64,000 nucleotides of DNA. Origin: Tanypteryx hageni. Lineage: Eukaryota; Arthropoda; Insecta; Odonata; Petaluridae. The stretch's first letter is position 1. The number at the start of each line of letters is the position of its first letter. The stretch lies in assembly GCA_028673005.1 (NCBI GenBank), contig CM054117.1, positions 51,209,870 through 51,273,869 of the forward strand. Reading direction: 5' to 3'. Below are positions 1 through 10,230 of the stretch, one piece after another. A model generated the notes under the pieces. That model did not search any database. It was not told the origin of the DNA and saw only the letters and a list, made by a program, of their open reading frames with translations. A program made the position numbers and the translations under genes.

Positions 1-608
1 TACAGATTATATTACAACTATTCGGGTAAGGTATATTTAAAGTAATAGTCGGTTGTGATATTAATTAAAATTGATTAGAAAATTAATCTATGAATCATAA
101 ATTCGATATAGGTCTGTCACATTCATAATAACATGCGCGGATTTCGGCCGCTCACTGAGGGGAGGTTCCTCCGTCACGGAAAGGGAGTTCCTTCTTTCAT
201 CTTGACTACTCCCACCTCACCGCTAGCCCATCATTCTCCTGCTTAGGTTGTCAGTTCTCACTGTTTTCACTTGATTGTCTAGACGAAGTTTTGCGAATAT
301 TTGGCAACAGTGTAGTTAGAAAAGGACCGAGACAGCGAAAGCCCGTGCGGTAAGGATGGGTGAAAGGGAATGTTGCCAAGTGGAGTGAGGGATTTTGGCA
401 CACCTACAGTACACCCAAAATGTTCTTTTGATCGCGGTAAACCTATAATTCCTTGACATCACTACTGGCATTTCAGTTCGTAGACATTATACTAAGCCGT
501 TAATATTTTATTTTTTGACATGATTGCATAAATCGTAAAGAACGCCTCTGAATCGCAAGTACGCACACATGATGTGTGCATCTTTCCACTCTTTTTTACT
601 TACTCCAT
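1..608. other. Unannotated AT-rich DNA, no gene seen
   Basis: No ORF with recognisable content. A short GC-richer patch lies near 135-245 (it contains GCGG and GGAGG runs), but I see no promoter or RNA structure I can defend. Confidence 0.4.
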
Positions 609-890
609 GCATAGTAAATGGGAAAGTATTGTTTTCGTGAAAATAATCGATTTCGAGATTTCAAAGTAAATATACGTTTTGAGGTCCCCTGATCACGTAT
701 TCGCCATTTTCTCGATGATATATATGTGTGTTTGTGGATATGTGATAGAAATATTGACGCGAAATATCATATTTCATATTTTCGATAAAGAGACAAGAGT
801 TGATAAGTTATTGGTAAAACTCGGTGAACCAGAAATGGGTATTTACTCTTGTCACATCCGATTTATTGAAATAATTGCTTTAATATTAGA
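609..890 (+). repeat. Dispersed repeat B, copy 1 (truncated)
   Basis: This matches the first ~280 bases of the repeat at 17636-18330. Shared blocks are GGGAAAGTATTGT near the start, then a TTCGAGATTTCAA-like stretch, a 'TTTTCTCGATGAT' block, and GGTATTTACTCTTGTCAC near 838-855. After about 885 the match is lost in a GGT-rich minisatellite. Copies 3 and 4 lie on the minus strand at 22690-24512 and 30466-31225. I see no coding content. The class is not recognised; I only see that it is multi-copy. Confidence 0.7.
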
Positions 891-905
891 TGATGATGAT
901 CGAAG

Positions 906-1060
906 CGGTGGTAGTAGTGGTGAGCGTTGTGGTGGTGTGTTTGGTGGTGGTATTGTGCGTGGTGGCGGTGAGCGTGGTGGTGGCGGTGAGCGTGGTGGTG
1001 GCGGTGAGCGTGGTGGTGGCGGTGAGCGTGGTGGTGGTGAGCTCTCAGCACCACCACCAC
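906..1060 (+). repeat. GGT-rich minisatellite with 18-bp unit and terminal hairpin
   Basis: The unit AGCGTGGTGGTGGCGGTG is repeated about 3.5 times from about 971 to 1040, after a looser GGT run. It ends in a potential hairpin: GTGGTGGTG at 1031-1039 pairs perfectly with CACCACCAC at 1049-1057. All frames are open because the unit lacks stops (Gly/Arg-rich on one strand, Pro/Ser-rich on the other). I treat those ORFs as artefacts. Confidence 0.8.
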
Positions 1061-1670
1061 GATGAAATCGTCGATTCGAAATTCGTAAATCCACTCGTAC
1101 TTCTACTATTAGAACTAATTGCGCAACGAGTTTGCTTCAGCCCTCCCCAAATAACCCCTCACTTGGACAAAAAAACAATTCCATAAACCTGCTTAGGCAT
1201 TCATCACGATGCAAGAATAACTGTTAAATAACAATGACGAATTATAATAGTACGTTCGAACGATCGCCCAAGACGCGGAATAATCTTTGCTAACTCCGGT
1301 CGATACGCAAGAATACGTCGTATTTTATACAATAATAAACCCTGAAGGCTGAGATGGCGTCACGACAGGAATACATATTCACCGACTGACATAACATTCA
1401 CGTAGATAGAAAGTTAAAATTCAGTCTGCCGCGAAACCGACGCCTCTCAAATTGTTGGAATACGTTTGGAAATGAGTGTGCATGAATATATACGATCTTT
1501 TAAAAATGTGAAATCTAAAAGTGGATGTTGATTCTTACTGATATAAAAACTAAGTGAATAATAATATTGAAAAATTTAAAGGCAATCAAATCAGAATTAT
1601 GTTGGGATTTCTGACTGGGGCGGTTTGAACTTCCCAAACTACACCCATCGCTACGCCAATATGTATAGCG
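1061..1670. other. Unannotated DNA
   Basis: No gene, RNA or clear repeat recognised. The DNA is AT-rich with short ORFs only. Confidence 0.4.
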
Positions 1671-1863
1671 CAGAGATGGCAAATGCGTGGCACGCGTGCC
1701 CAAAATGGCACTCGAGTGACTTTACTTGGTACACGTGAGCTTTTATTTTTTGCATAACATATTATGTTTCTTAGATGAGTAAACCAGTGGTAAGCGAAAA
1801 AAAAACTCTGACGATTCACATTAATTTCTTGGCACGCGACACAAAAAACATTTGCCATCCCTG
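1671..1863. mobile_element. Short non-autonomous hAT-type element (MITE)
   Basis: This 193-bp element has terminal inverted repeats. It starts CAGAGATGGCAAATG and ends CATTTGCCATCCCTG, which agree at 14 of 15 positions when one is reverse-complemented. It is flanked by GTATAGCG (1663-1670) and GTATAGAG (1864-1871), an 8-bp target duplication with one mismatch. CAG-type termini and 8-bp duplications are typical of hAT elements. It has no transposase, so it would depend on an enzyme supplied elsewhere. Confidence 0.85.
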
Positions 1864-2364
1864 GTATAGAGCGTCACCTTTAATAGATGCCTTATTGAAA
1901 TGGCCCATATCGCGACAGAATGGAGTGTAGTTATTCTTATCGATATTCTCAAAATATCCAGTTACTAAAAAACGGCTGCTTATTCTTTAAAAATCATCCT
2001 GGTATTATGCCATAAACTTTACCTACGCCTCAAAAGTAACTATATAGCCTCCAGTGACATTATGACACCGAATTTTACGGAAAGTTAACTCCAATCCCTT
2101 CTCACTAACATAAGCATTGCTACATGCCAAATTGCGCGTAAATACATAATAATGTAAGCAGTGAAATTATTATGTCGACTAGAAGCATAGCTTTATGAGA
2201 AGCTTGCGCAATGTCTGTCAAACCAATATTTTGATAGTTGTAGAAAAACGACAGTTTGTTCTATATGTTAGTTAATATAAAACACGTGTTCAACTTAAAA
2301 CATATTTTTAATACTTATACTAAGGATTTGTGATGACTGTTACTCGTAATTCATCTACATCTAC
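1864..2364. other. Unannotated AT-rich DNA
   Basis: No gene or repeat recognised. Confidence 0.4.
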
Positions 2365-3729
2365 AGTTTACCCTGTAAGCCACCGCAAGGGTGTGTGGCA
2401 GGGGGTGGATTAACACCAAGGGGAAAACTCCAAAATTAGGTCTGGGTTTACGCCCCTACGCGAGGTTACTTTTGATCGCAAGTTTTATTCTGCTCAGCTA
2501 TCGTTCTAGGGAAACAAGAGCCTTTGTATCTCTCCGTCCTACAGGCTATCTCTCTTATTTTACGAGGACGGTCCATTCTACCGATATAAGTGGGAGTTCT
2601 TATTATTTCTTCGACGTCACTGGAGAAAGTACACGTTCTAAATCTTTCAAGAAGTTTTAACCTAGCACGTAATCGGCGCTCAGCTAGTGATTCCCATCCT
2701 AAGTCCTGTATCAAGCCTGTAACACTTTTATTTCTATCATAACAATTTTTGACGAATCTAGCAGCTTTTCGCTGCACTCTAACTCGGTGATTAATCCTTT
2801 CTCGTACAGATCCCATATGTTCGACGCATACTCTAGCAGCGGTCTAACTAAAGAAAAGTAACATGTCTCTTTGACTTTTTCTTCGCTTTTACCTACCTAC
2901 TATCGGTTTGATGAATCCTAGTTTCTGCTTAGCTTTCCCTGGATATATTTCGTATGTGTGTGTCCCACGAGAGGTTACTTGTTAAAATGACACCTAAGTA
3001 ATTGACGGATTCGGCTAATTTTAGATGTACGCCTTCTATACTGTAATTCATCGCCTCAATTTCTTTGTTCCTCCAGAATCTCATGACGGAACACTTATCT
3101 AAGTTCAGCTCTAATTACCACTCTTTACACCACTCGAGAATTGCGTGTAGGTCGTTAGAAAGTAATGCTTGATCAGCAGGACTGTTAATCTCTCTGTAAA
3201 CTACCGTTTCATCCGCGAATAACTTGATTTTACTTCTAATAACATTATCTAAGTCATTTATGTATATAAGGAATAATAGGGGACCGATGACACTTCCCTG
3301 TGGAACGCCGGAGGCCACGCTGACCGAATCTGATTTAACTCCATCTATGACTACTATTTGTTCCCGGTCATTGAGAAAGTCCCTGATCCACTCGATTATC
3401 TTTCGATTTATCCCACAGGCTTGTAATTTTTTCAATAACTTACTATGAGGGACTTTATCGAATGCCTTCTTGAAGTCAAGAAAAACAGCGTCTAACTGAG
3501 TCTTTCGATCACTGGATCGTAGTATAACATGTGCAAACAGAGCGAGCTGAGTTTCACAAGATCTTGCCTTCCTAAAACCGTGCTGATATTTACTGAGCAA
3601 GTCCTGGCTATCTAAGAAGTCCATCACAGAACTAACGATGATGTGCTCTAGAATAGAATAGAATAGCATAATACACTCCTCGGTTTTTACACAAACATTT
3701 GACCGAGTAATTTTATCTCGCGACAGCAA
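2365..3729 (-). pseudogene. Decayed CR1/jockey-group LINE, reverse transcriptase part
   Basis: Read on the minus strand, this is the RT and C-terminal part of a non-LTR retrotransposon ORF2, the enzyme for target-primed reverse transcription. Visible blocks in order are an ILEHII...QHGFRKARSCETQL motif, FLDFKKAFDKVPH (motif A), SGVPQGSVIGPLLFLIYIND (motif B), LFADE at about 3205-3220 (motif C), then YLGVILTSNLSWDTHI near 2950-3000. After frameshifts there follow RAARFVKN and LGWESL (2466-2816) and a Pro-rich tail near 2365-2400. Breaks: an in-frame TAA at 3115-3117 where a Trp-Gln pair is usual, and further shifts between about 2925 and 2816. The second catalytic Asp of the FADD box is Glu (3208-3210). 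The endonuclease half is missing, so the copy is 5'-truncated and dead. The clade (CR1 versus jockey) is not settled by eye. Confidence 0.88.
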
Positions 3730-4090
3730 TCGACTAACAGTGTAAAAAATATTGTGCCTTAAACGAGGTATATGTACCTATATGCCTCACTTTGCCCCCA
3801 TAAAACCCTTTCAATTGCAATGCATCTTAGATTCCCGCGTTCCCAACCCACTTAAAGATAAGCATACGTCGGTTTCCTCATCCCGAAATGCACGTAAATA
3901 AACCGTTTTGTACTAGCGAAATATCCTACGCTGCGCTAAATTTGGGGCAGGGGGTCGGCAGGCATCAACTCCGAACACGATGTTCGCAACAAAAAAATAA
4001 ATTACTGAAAAAAGAAACCCAAAACCCTAGTCCTCAGTTCTCACGTAATTCATCGAGTACGACGCGTTGAAAAATTTATGACCCCTTTTA
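3730..4090. other. Unannotated DNA
   Basis: No gene seen. Short ORFs here have no recognisable content. Confidence 0.4.
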
Positions 4091-5172
4091 CTACATGTAT
4101 CCGTGACGTGGTGCGAAGGAGGAAAACGGGGGGAGGCTCTGTTCGATGTGGCGGAAGGACAGAGAGAGAGGGTAGGGGAAGGGGTAGAAGACTGACAGGG
4201 GGAAAAAGGGGCGGAGATTGACAGGAATAGAGAGAGAGAGAAAAAAGGTTGGGAGGGGGCGGAACAGAGAGAGGGAGTATGAGACGGAGTGAGAAAGCAA
4301 ATTACCCACGTCACATCTCCGCAGAATCTTCTTTTTTTCAATCAACGAGTCTTGTGGTTTTTCCTAGCCTCTCCTCATCCGCCGTCGCAGAGAGGAACGG
4401 GAGAAAGCTTAGGGAGAGGGGAGAAAAGGTTGTGTGTGTGTGGGGTCCGAGAGAGGCCGCCTCCCTTATCTCGCTTCGGATGCTGGGCGTTGCGGGGGTG
4501 GAATTCCAATTCCCAAAGGGGATTTTTCGAAGAGGAAGAGAGAGAACGTTACGTATATGTTCGGTGGCGAGGGCGAGGATGAGTTCAGCATCGGGTCGAG
4601 ACTCGGTGTACGTAATGGATTATTAAAAAAACAATGATCGGGTAAGAGTGATGTTACCAGAGAAGTTGATGAAAAGGTCCTTAAATAACTATCTGTGTCG
4701 ATCTGCAATATAAAAGTATATCGACGCCTAGATTCTAGGGTGGTTTAGTGGCTGTTAAGGATCGCTAGACTACCGCGTGCGTAGGAAGTGTGGAAGAGTA
4801 AATACGAACGGATTTTTGGAGGGAGAGAGAGGGAGGGGAGAGAGAGATAAGCAAGAGAGCGGAAGACGCAGGGAGGGTGGGATAAGAGTACAAACGAGTT
4901 CGTTATGGGTGCGGGTTATTAAACGAGCCGATAAATTGAAATGCGCGGCGTGCCCATCCTTCCTCTATGCGTCTTTCAATTTTCGTCTGCATTTCGCTGA
5001 TAAATTCGATCGGTATTCTATGTTGACGTCAATACACGACATGGCATTTCAACGATTGCATTTCGGGATCACCTTTTTAATAAGTCGGATTCAAGAACTC
5101 TCGAAAGCGATAATTTTGTCTGAATCGATTGGTAAACAAGCAAAAATAGCTGGAACTTTTCTTGGGTTGATA
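4091..5172 (+). repeat. Purine-rich (GA/GGGA) low-complexity tracts
   Basis: Two purine-rich blocks lie on the plus strand, about 4115-4290 and 4800-4885. They are made of GAGA, GGGA and GGAA runs, with mixed-sequence DNA of raised GC between them. Overlapping ORFs in several frames (for example around 4249-4637) come from the biased composition; none shows a domain. Confidence 0.6.
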
Positions 5173-5240
5173 TAGTGTAGAACCCCGACAATTCGAATCT
5201 CAATAACTCGAACCCCATATAACATTTCGAAACTTAAAAG
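5173..5240 (+). mobile_element. Possible fragment of a pogo/Tigger-type terminus
   Basis: The stretch beginning GTAGAACCCCGACAATTCGA resembles the terminal repeat style of pogo/Tigger elements (CAGTAG...CGATAATTCGAA). No matching opposite end was found within reach. It may be a solo end or a chance match. Confidence 0.3.
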
Positions 5241-6310
5241 AGTTGTGGATCTTCAACTTAATGCTTACGAATAAGAACGGGGAAAATGTGTGCTCTCAGA
5301 TACAGAAACGTCGAATTAAAAAAGTTGTAGGTATCGAGGCTCGACTGTTTTTTTACAATGTCAGCCAGGATTTTTTTCGAAATAGCATTACCGGAAATCA
5401 ACGTATTTCTGCGAAGGCATCTCTTGGATTATCGAAGTATGCTGATATAACCTTCACCCAGGCGTAGCTCATGCGCCAAAATGTTTAGACGTGAAAAAGA
5501 GAAAAATGTTAACCCTGGCGTTACCCTCGTGCATCATTTTTTCGTCGTAAAAGTTTCACCGTAAATTGCTGAGGAAGAAGGAAATCTAATGAAAATAAAC
5601 GTGGTAAGAGGATCGCAGTTCGATAAATAGTCAATTCCGATTTCAATGTTCGCTATAAAACGGTTCAAGAGATATATGTTCAAAAACGTGTGAAGACTGG
5701 ATTACGCCTTACTGGTACATATTATCTCCATTTCATATAGTTTTTACGACATGACGATTGAATCCATCGTGAATAACCGCGGAATCAGCATGAATTAAAT
5801 CTCGCGCCTGGTCGGCCCTGGCAAAACCCCAATTTTTTAGTCGCAAAAATGAAAAAATATCGAGAAATATGCCAGTAAATACGGTAGTATATGTTTGTAA
5901 GATGGTATCGCGAAACGAATCCACGAATTGGAAGGTTTTGGTGTTCGTCTGCCATACGTTATCTACTCTTCATCCCATCACTACACAAGAATTCCTTCTA
6001 TATAAACCCAAAGGAAGTAATTTTAAAACAAAAATCAAGTGTAAGCATCTTTCGTAGTTCCCCTTCCTAGCCTTTCAAAAGACGCAGATCAATTAACTCC
6101 TCATTAATACGCAATAACACAATTTCCTGACCGTTCATTCAGCTGCAATCAGTTAATACTCCGAACCGAGGAGGCGAAAAATATCCGTCGGAAATTTGAC
6201 GAAAAACAACAACGTGGACGGAAAAAGTAAACGACGAAAACACTCTCCTCGCTAAACCAGACGAGATGACTGAAAAAGTAAACTAGTGAAAAAATAAACA
6301 AAGAGGATGT
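5241..6310. other. Unannotated DNA
   Basis: AT-rich with short ORFs (5243-5467, 5733-5924) that I do not recognise. Confidence 0.4.
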
Positions 6311-6800
6311 TGAAAGAGAGAGAGAGAGAGAAAGAGAGAGAGATAGATGGATAGATAATCGTCTTTAGAGGGAGGAAGAGAAAAATAGGGTGAGAAGGAG
6401 AAAAAGATGAAGAGGGAGAGAATGAGAGAGGGAATGAGAGAGAAGAGAGGAATAGAGACGGGAGAATGAGGGAGAGAAAGAGAAGGGAGAGAGAGAAAGG
6501 GAAGGGAGGGGAGAGAGGAAGGGAAGAAGAGATGGACGGAGAGACGGAGTAAGACATGGAGAGAGACTGAGGGAGAGATGGAGAGAGGGAGGGAGTGATT
6601 GAGAGAGAGATGGAGGTGAGAGGTGGAAGGTTTGATGGAGAGAGAGAGATGGAGGTGAGAGATAAAGGGACAGAAAGGAGGGGAAAAGGGAAATGTAGAG
6701 AGACGTAGAGAGAGAGAGATAGAAATGAAGAGAGATGAAGGGGAGAGAGAGAGGGAGATAAAGAAGGAGGGAGAGAGTGTGAGAGAGTTTGGGAGAGGAA
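6311..6800 (+). repeat. 490-bp polypurine tract (GA-rich)
   Basis: This is nearly pure A/G on the plus strand: GAGAGA dinucleotide runs, GGGA and GGAGG. The 251-codon frame on the other strand is almost entirely Ser, Leu and Pro and is just the reading of TC-rich sequence. Long polypurine runs can form triplex (H-DNA) structures; that is general knowledge, not shown here. Confidence 0.85.
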
Positions 6801-9432
6801 GAGGGTAAAAGAACGCAGACGGACGGGGAAGCAGATATTTCGTTGAGTGTATTGCGTTAGGTAGAGCGAGAGGAAGAGACTCGCCCTAAAATCGGCTCCG
6901 CAAGATGAGAAAGTGAAAATAGACGATCGGAAAGAGGCGTTCCCCGGAAGCGAGGAGGGTGTGTGGCAGAGGGTGAGAATTTGCGTAACATTCAATGGCA
7001 AAGCCAACAGTCATCGTATAATCTCCCTCTCCCTGCCCTCTTCCCCTTCGCTCTTCTTCGGCACCCAGCGCACTAAAATAGAGAGAGAGGTAGGGATGGT
7101 CTCTCCCTTCTACCCCCTACCCCGGCAGTTAAATACCAAACGGCCCCACCCTCTCATCGCACCCTTCCTTCTCTCCCGTAATAATACCTCCCCGTCCCCA
7201 TCATTCCCCTAACGAAATTCAGCCCTTGCGTCCATCCGCCCCTGCCTCCTGTCCTCCCCGCCCCCCCCCCCCTCTTTCGCTCTCTCTCTCTCTCTGTCTC
7301 TCCCTTTTCTTTGAATATGCTCACGTCCCCGGAACAGTCGCCTGTGTATGGCCGGTGCAGTGACTCAATCAGTCAGTCAGAACTTGTAAGCAGCCAGGAT
7401 GTGCGGAATGAATCATCTACCCATCATCATCCAGGACCCTCCCTCACCCTCTATCCCTCTCCCCAACCCTGTGCCTTCCTCCCCCACCTTCTCTCCTTCA
7501 CCCTCTCTCCCTCTCCGTCCTCCTGGAATAAAAAGGTCTCCCTATTCCCTCCCACCACTCTCTTTCTCTATCCTTTGTGACCGCCTCCACCCCTACCTCC
7601 ATTTCTCCTTCCTGTGCAGACTTTTGCAACAATGGAACCGGACAATGCCGCCCCGCCACTGTTCCTCCGTCGTGAAAGAGAGAGAGAGAGAGAAAGAAAG
7701 AAAAATTGATCCCAGAGAGGTCATTTCGATTGTTCGGCGCAGTCAAATCGTTTAGAGATGGCGTACGGATAGGTCTTTCCTACAGAGTTTGCGTCGCGTT
7801 TCGTTTTTGTTTTTTAATCGTTCGGACGGACCTGCGACACACAAAAAGAGCATTCGGGCAAATTGGCGATCGAGGGGCCTTTTTTTTTAGTCTCGGAGAA
7901 TGGGTGTCTGTCCTTTTCTTGCGTCGTGAGTGTTAAAATCATATACCAATTAGGCTTGATTGAGGGTTTTACTTTCGGCCGATTTGAATGGTGGGATGGG
8001 TGGGTGGAGAGGGGAGTGAACTCAGGGGTACAGTTTAATACAGAGAGAGAAAGTTTATGGAGGGTCGTGTATTACTCGAGCTTCTCGCTTAAACGATCGG
8101 GACACATGGAGAGCATACACAGGGAGTCGTGCTCCGCTTTGATTTGATTGAAATCGGGGGTATGGGCCATTTTGAGAGCCACTTAAAAACTTTCGTCCTT
8201 GGCGCATCATTAATATTTTTTTTTCAGACTTCGGACGCTGCATTAATAAGCTATTAAAATGGCAGAACCGAAGGTTTTATTTGTTTTTAAATGCGAGGGA
8301 TAGGAATTCTTGCACTTTTGTGATTTCTTAACTCTCAAACGTTAACTGTACTTTCCGAAAAGACAAACACCATGTGATTTCACTATATGGAATCACTGTG
8401 AATTTTCAAAGTGAAACTAAACAAAATATAATCGCTGAGGGTAAAAATCACGTGAAGTTCTCTCTAAAAGATATGGTCGAAAATTACTGTAGATTATATA
8501 ATACGCTGCTTGATGATATTTGAAACCTTTTTTTAGAAATATTGTCTAGTTGAATCATTTCTCCCTGAAAGCGTTACCTACATCATTTATTGAACAGAAT
8601 CCACAAAATTAGCTCGAAAATTGTTCGATTTTGATTGTTCACATTTTAACTGATTTTTTTCTCTCAACCTTCAAAATATTTCCTTTATTTGAATACATTT
8701 AAAAGCACTGTATGTGTTCAATCAATTTCGTACATATTTTTGGAAAAGGAGCGAGCTGAACTTCTACTTTCACTCAATTCGTTGACGGCAACATGAAATA
8801 CACGCAAAATTTATCTACGGCGTCCCTGGTGCTCTTTCTATTACGAAAACAATGAAATCGCTTGACAGGTTCTAGAAAGAAAATAAACGGGTTCATCGAA
8901 ATAAAAAATCGTTTCAGGGACGCTAAATAACAATTTATTGCGCTTAGATGTCCGAGCTCTCGTAAAACTCAACAACGATGCCATTGCCGTACCAATGGAC
9001 CGCATTGTAAAAAAAGATCACTTTCAAATGACAGCCATGACGGATTGAAAATTCGGTCCATCTCTTTTTCTTATACGAGACTACCCTTGCCGAATTTCTC
9101 CCCAGGAATCACACGCCATATACTCCCATTCCGCCAACGAAAAGGATATTTAGATTTGAGCGTACGAAATCTCCGAGGTTGGAGATTTGTCCCGAAATCG
9201 ACTGCTTATTTACCTCCATACAAGACTCGATTCTGGGAGCGGGAGAATGAAACGATCCTTGCTGCGGGAGGTCCGAAAGACCGAAAATCGAATAAAAAAG
9301 AAGGCTCCCGCCATTCTCAAACGCCTTTATGAATGGGTTGCGGATGGCGTGTTTCGCTTTTTTCCCTCCATCATCATCGGTTCCGCCACCCGCCGTCAGG
9401 AGAACCGACCCGCTTTTTAGAGGCCATTGTTG
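6801..9432. other. Mixed low-complexity and unique DNA, no gene recognised
   Basis: 7020-7580 is pyrimidine-rich on the plus strand, with a C12 run at 7259-7270 followed by a CT repeat. A GA repeat lies at 7675-7700. 8200-9030 is AT-rich and featureless. GC content is somewhat raised at 7000-8160 and 9040-9430, with CpG-containing sequence that could be regulatory. I see no TATA box or start codon arrangement I would defend. Confidence 0.4.
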
Positions 9433-9540
9433 GGAGCGAGAGAGAGAGAGAGAGGGGGGGGGGGGTGGAGAAGGGGAAAGGTAGGGAGGGTAGGGGATTG
9501 AGAGGGTGGAGGGATGGGGACGGGTTGATCCACGCTATTT
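9433..9540 (+). repeat. GA microsatellite with long G run
   Basis: A run of GAGAGA is followed by about ten G and then GGGA/GGTAGGG purine-rich sequence. A second G run (9 G) sits at about 9902-9912. Both are simple low-complexity sequence. Confidence 0.7.
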
Positions 9541-10024
9541 CAGCAGCAACATTGAAGGTCAAAGCAACGGCGGAGGAAAAAAGGAGTGGTGGGGTTTGTT
9601 ACGGTCTAGAGGCAAAAAAAAGCGAGACTCCTCCAGAAAAGAAATCCTGGGAAAGCGCACACGAAATTTTCCATCTTCTCCCAACGTATTATTTATTCTC
9701 TCCGACTTGGTTAATTGGACGACATCGAATGGCAAGAAATGGAAGACGAAATGTTTCCGGCGTCCTTGACGCGCCAAAAAAGGAAGGTTTCTAATCTTAA
9801 TGTAAACACATTTTTTTATTAAAGGCGATTTTTTATAGGATATGGCATCAATCAAAATTCGTCTTAAATTATTTTACAGTCGACGAATTTGTTCTAGAAA
9901 GGTGGGGGGGGGGCATAAGAAAATTTATATAAGTGCTTTTAATTAAATCTTATTTTGAAATAATAATAATTATATTTTGTAATAGCCACGGAGTCAGCCC
10001 TTAACCTCTTATAAAGCTAAAAAT

Positions 10025-10230
10025 ATTCATCATCCATTCTTGCGTTCTGTCTTACGACAGGTCCTACCAATTTCTTGATTGGTTTTGACTAGGGAATATA
10101 CATGCATGGTGTGGTGGTTTCCAGTTGCTTTCCACACCGGACACACACACAGAAGGGGGGAGGGAAACGCGGTGACGGCATTTGCCTGCCCTTGGGAAGA
10201 GCACCAAGGGGGCCAATTGTCTAACGTCCT
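10025..10230. repeat. GC-richer block, candidate short dispersed element
   Basis: A compact block of higher GC sits between AT-rich flanks, with sharply different composition. It includes CTTACGACAGGTCCTACC, a TGGTGGTTTCCAGTTGC stretch, a short ACACAC run and CACCAAGGGGGCC. The sharp edges suggest an inserted short element (SINE-like or part of a larger repeat). I see no tRNA promoter boxes, terminal repeats or target duplication, so the class is open. Confidence 0.3.

Noticed and set aside
6252..7007. 251-codon minus-strand ORF
   Set aside because: Translation of the TC-rich complement of a polypurine tract.
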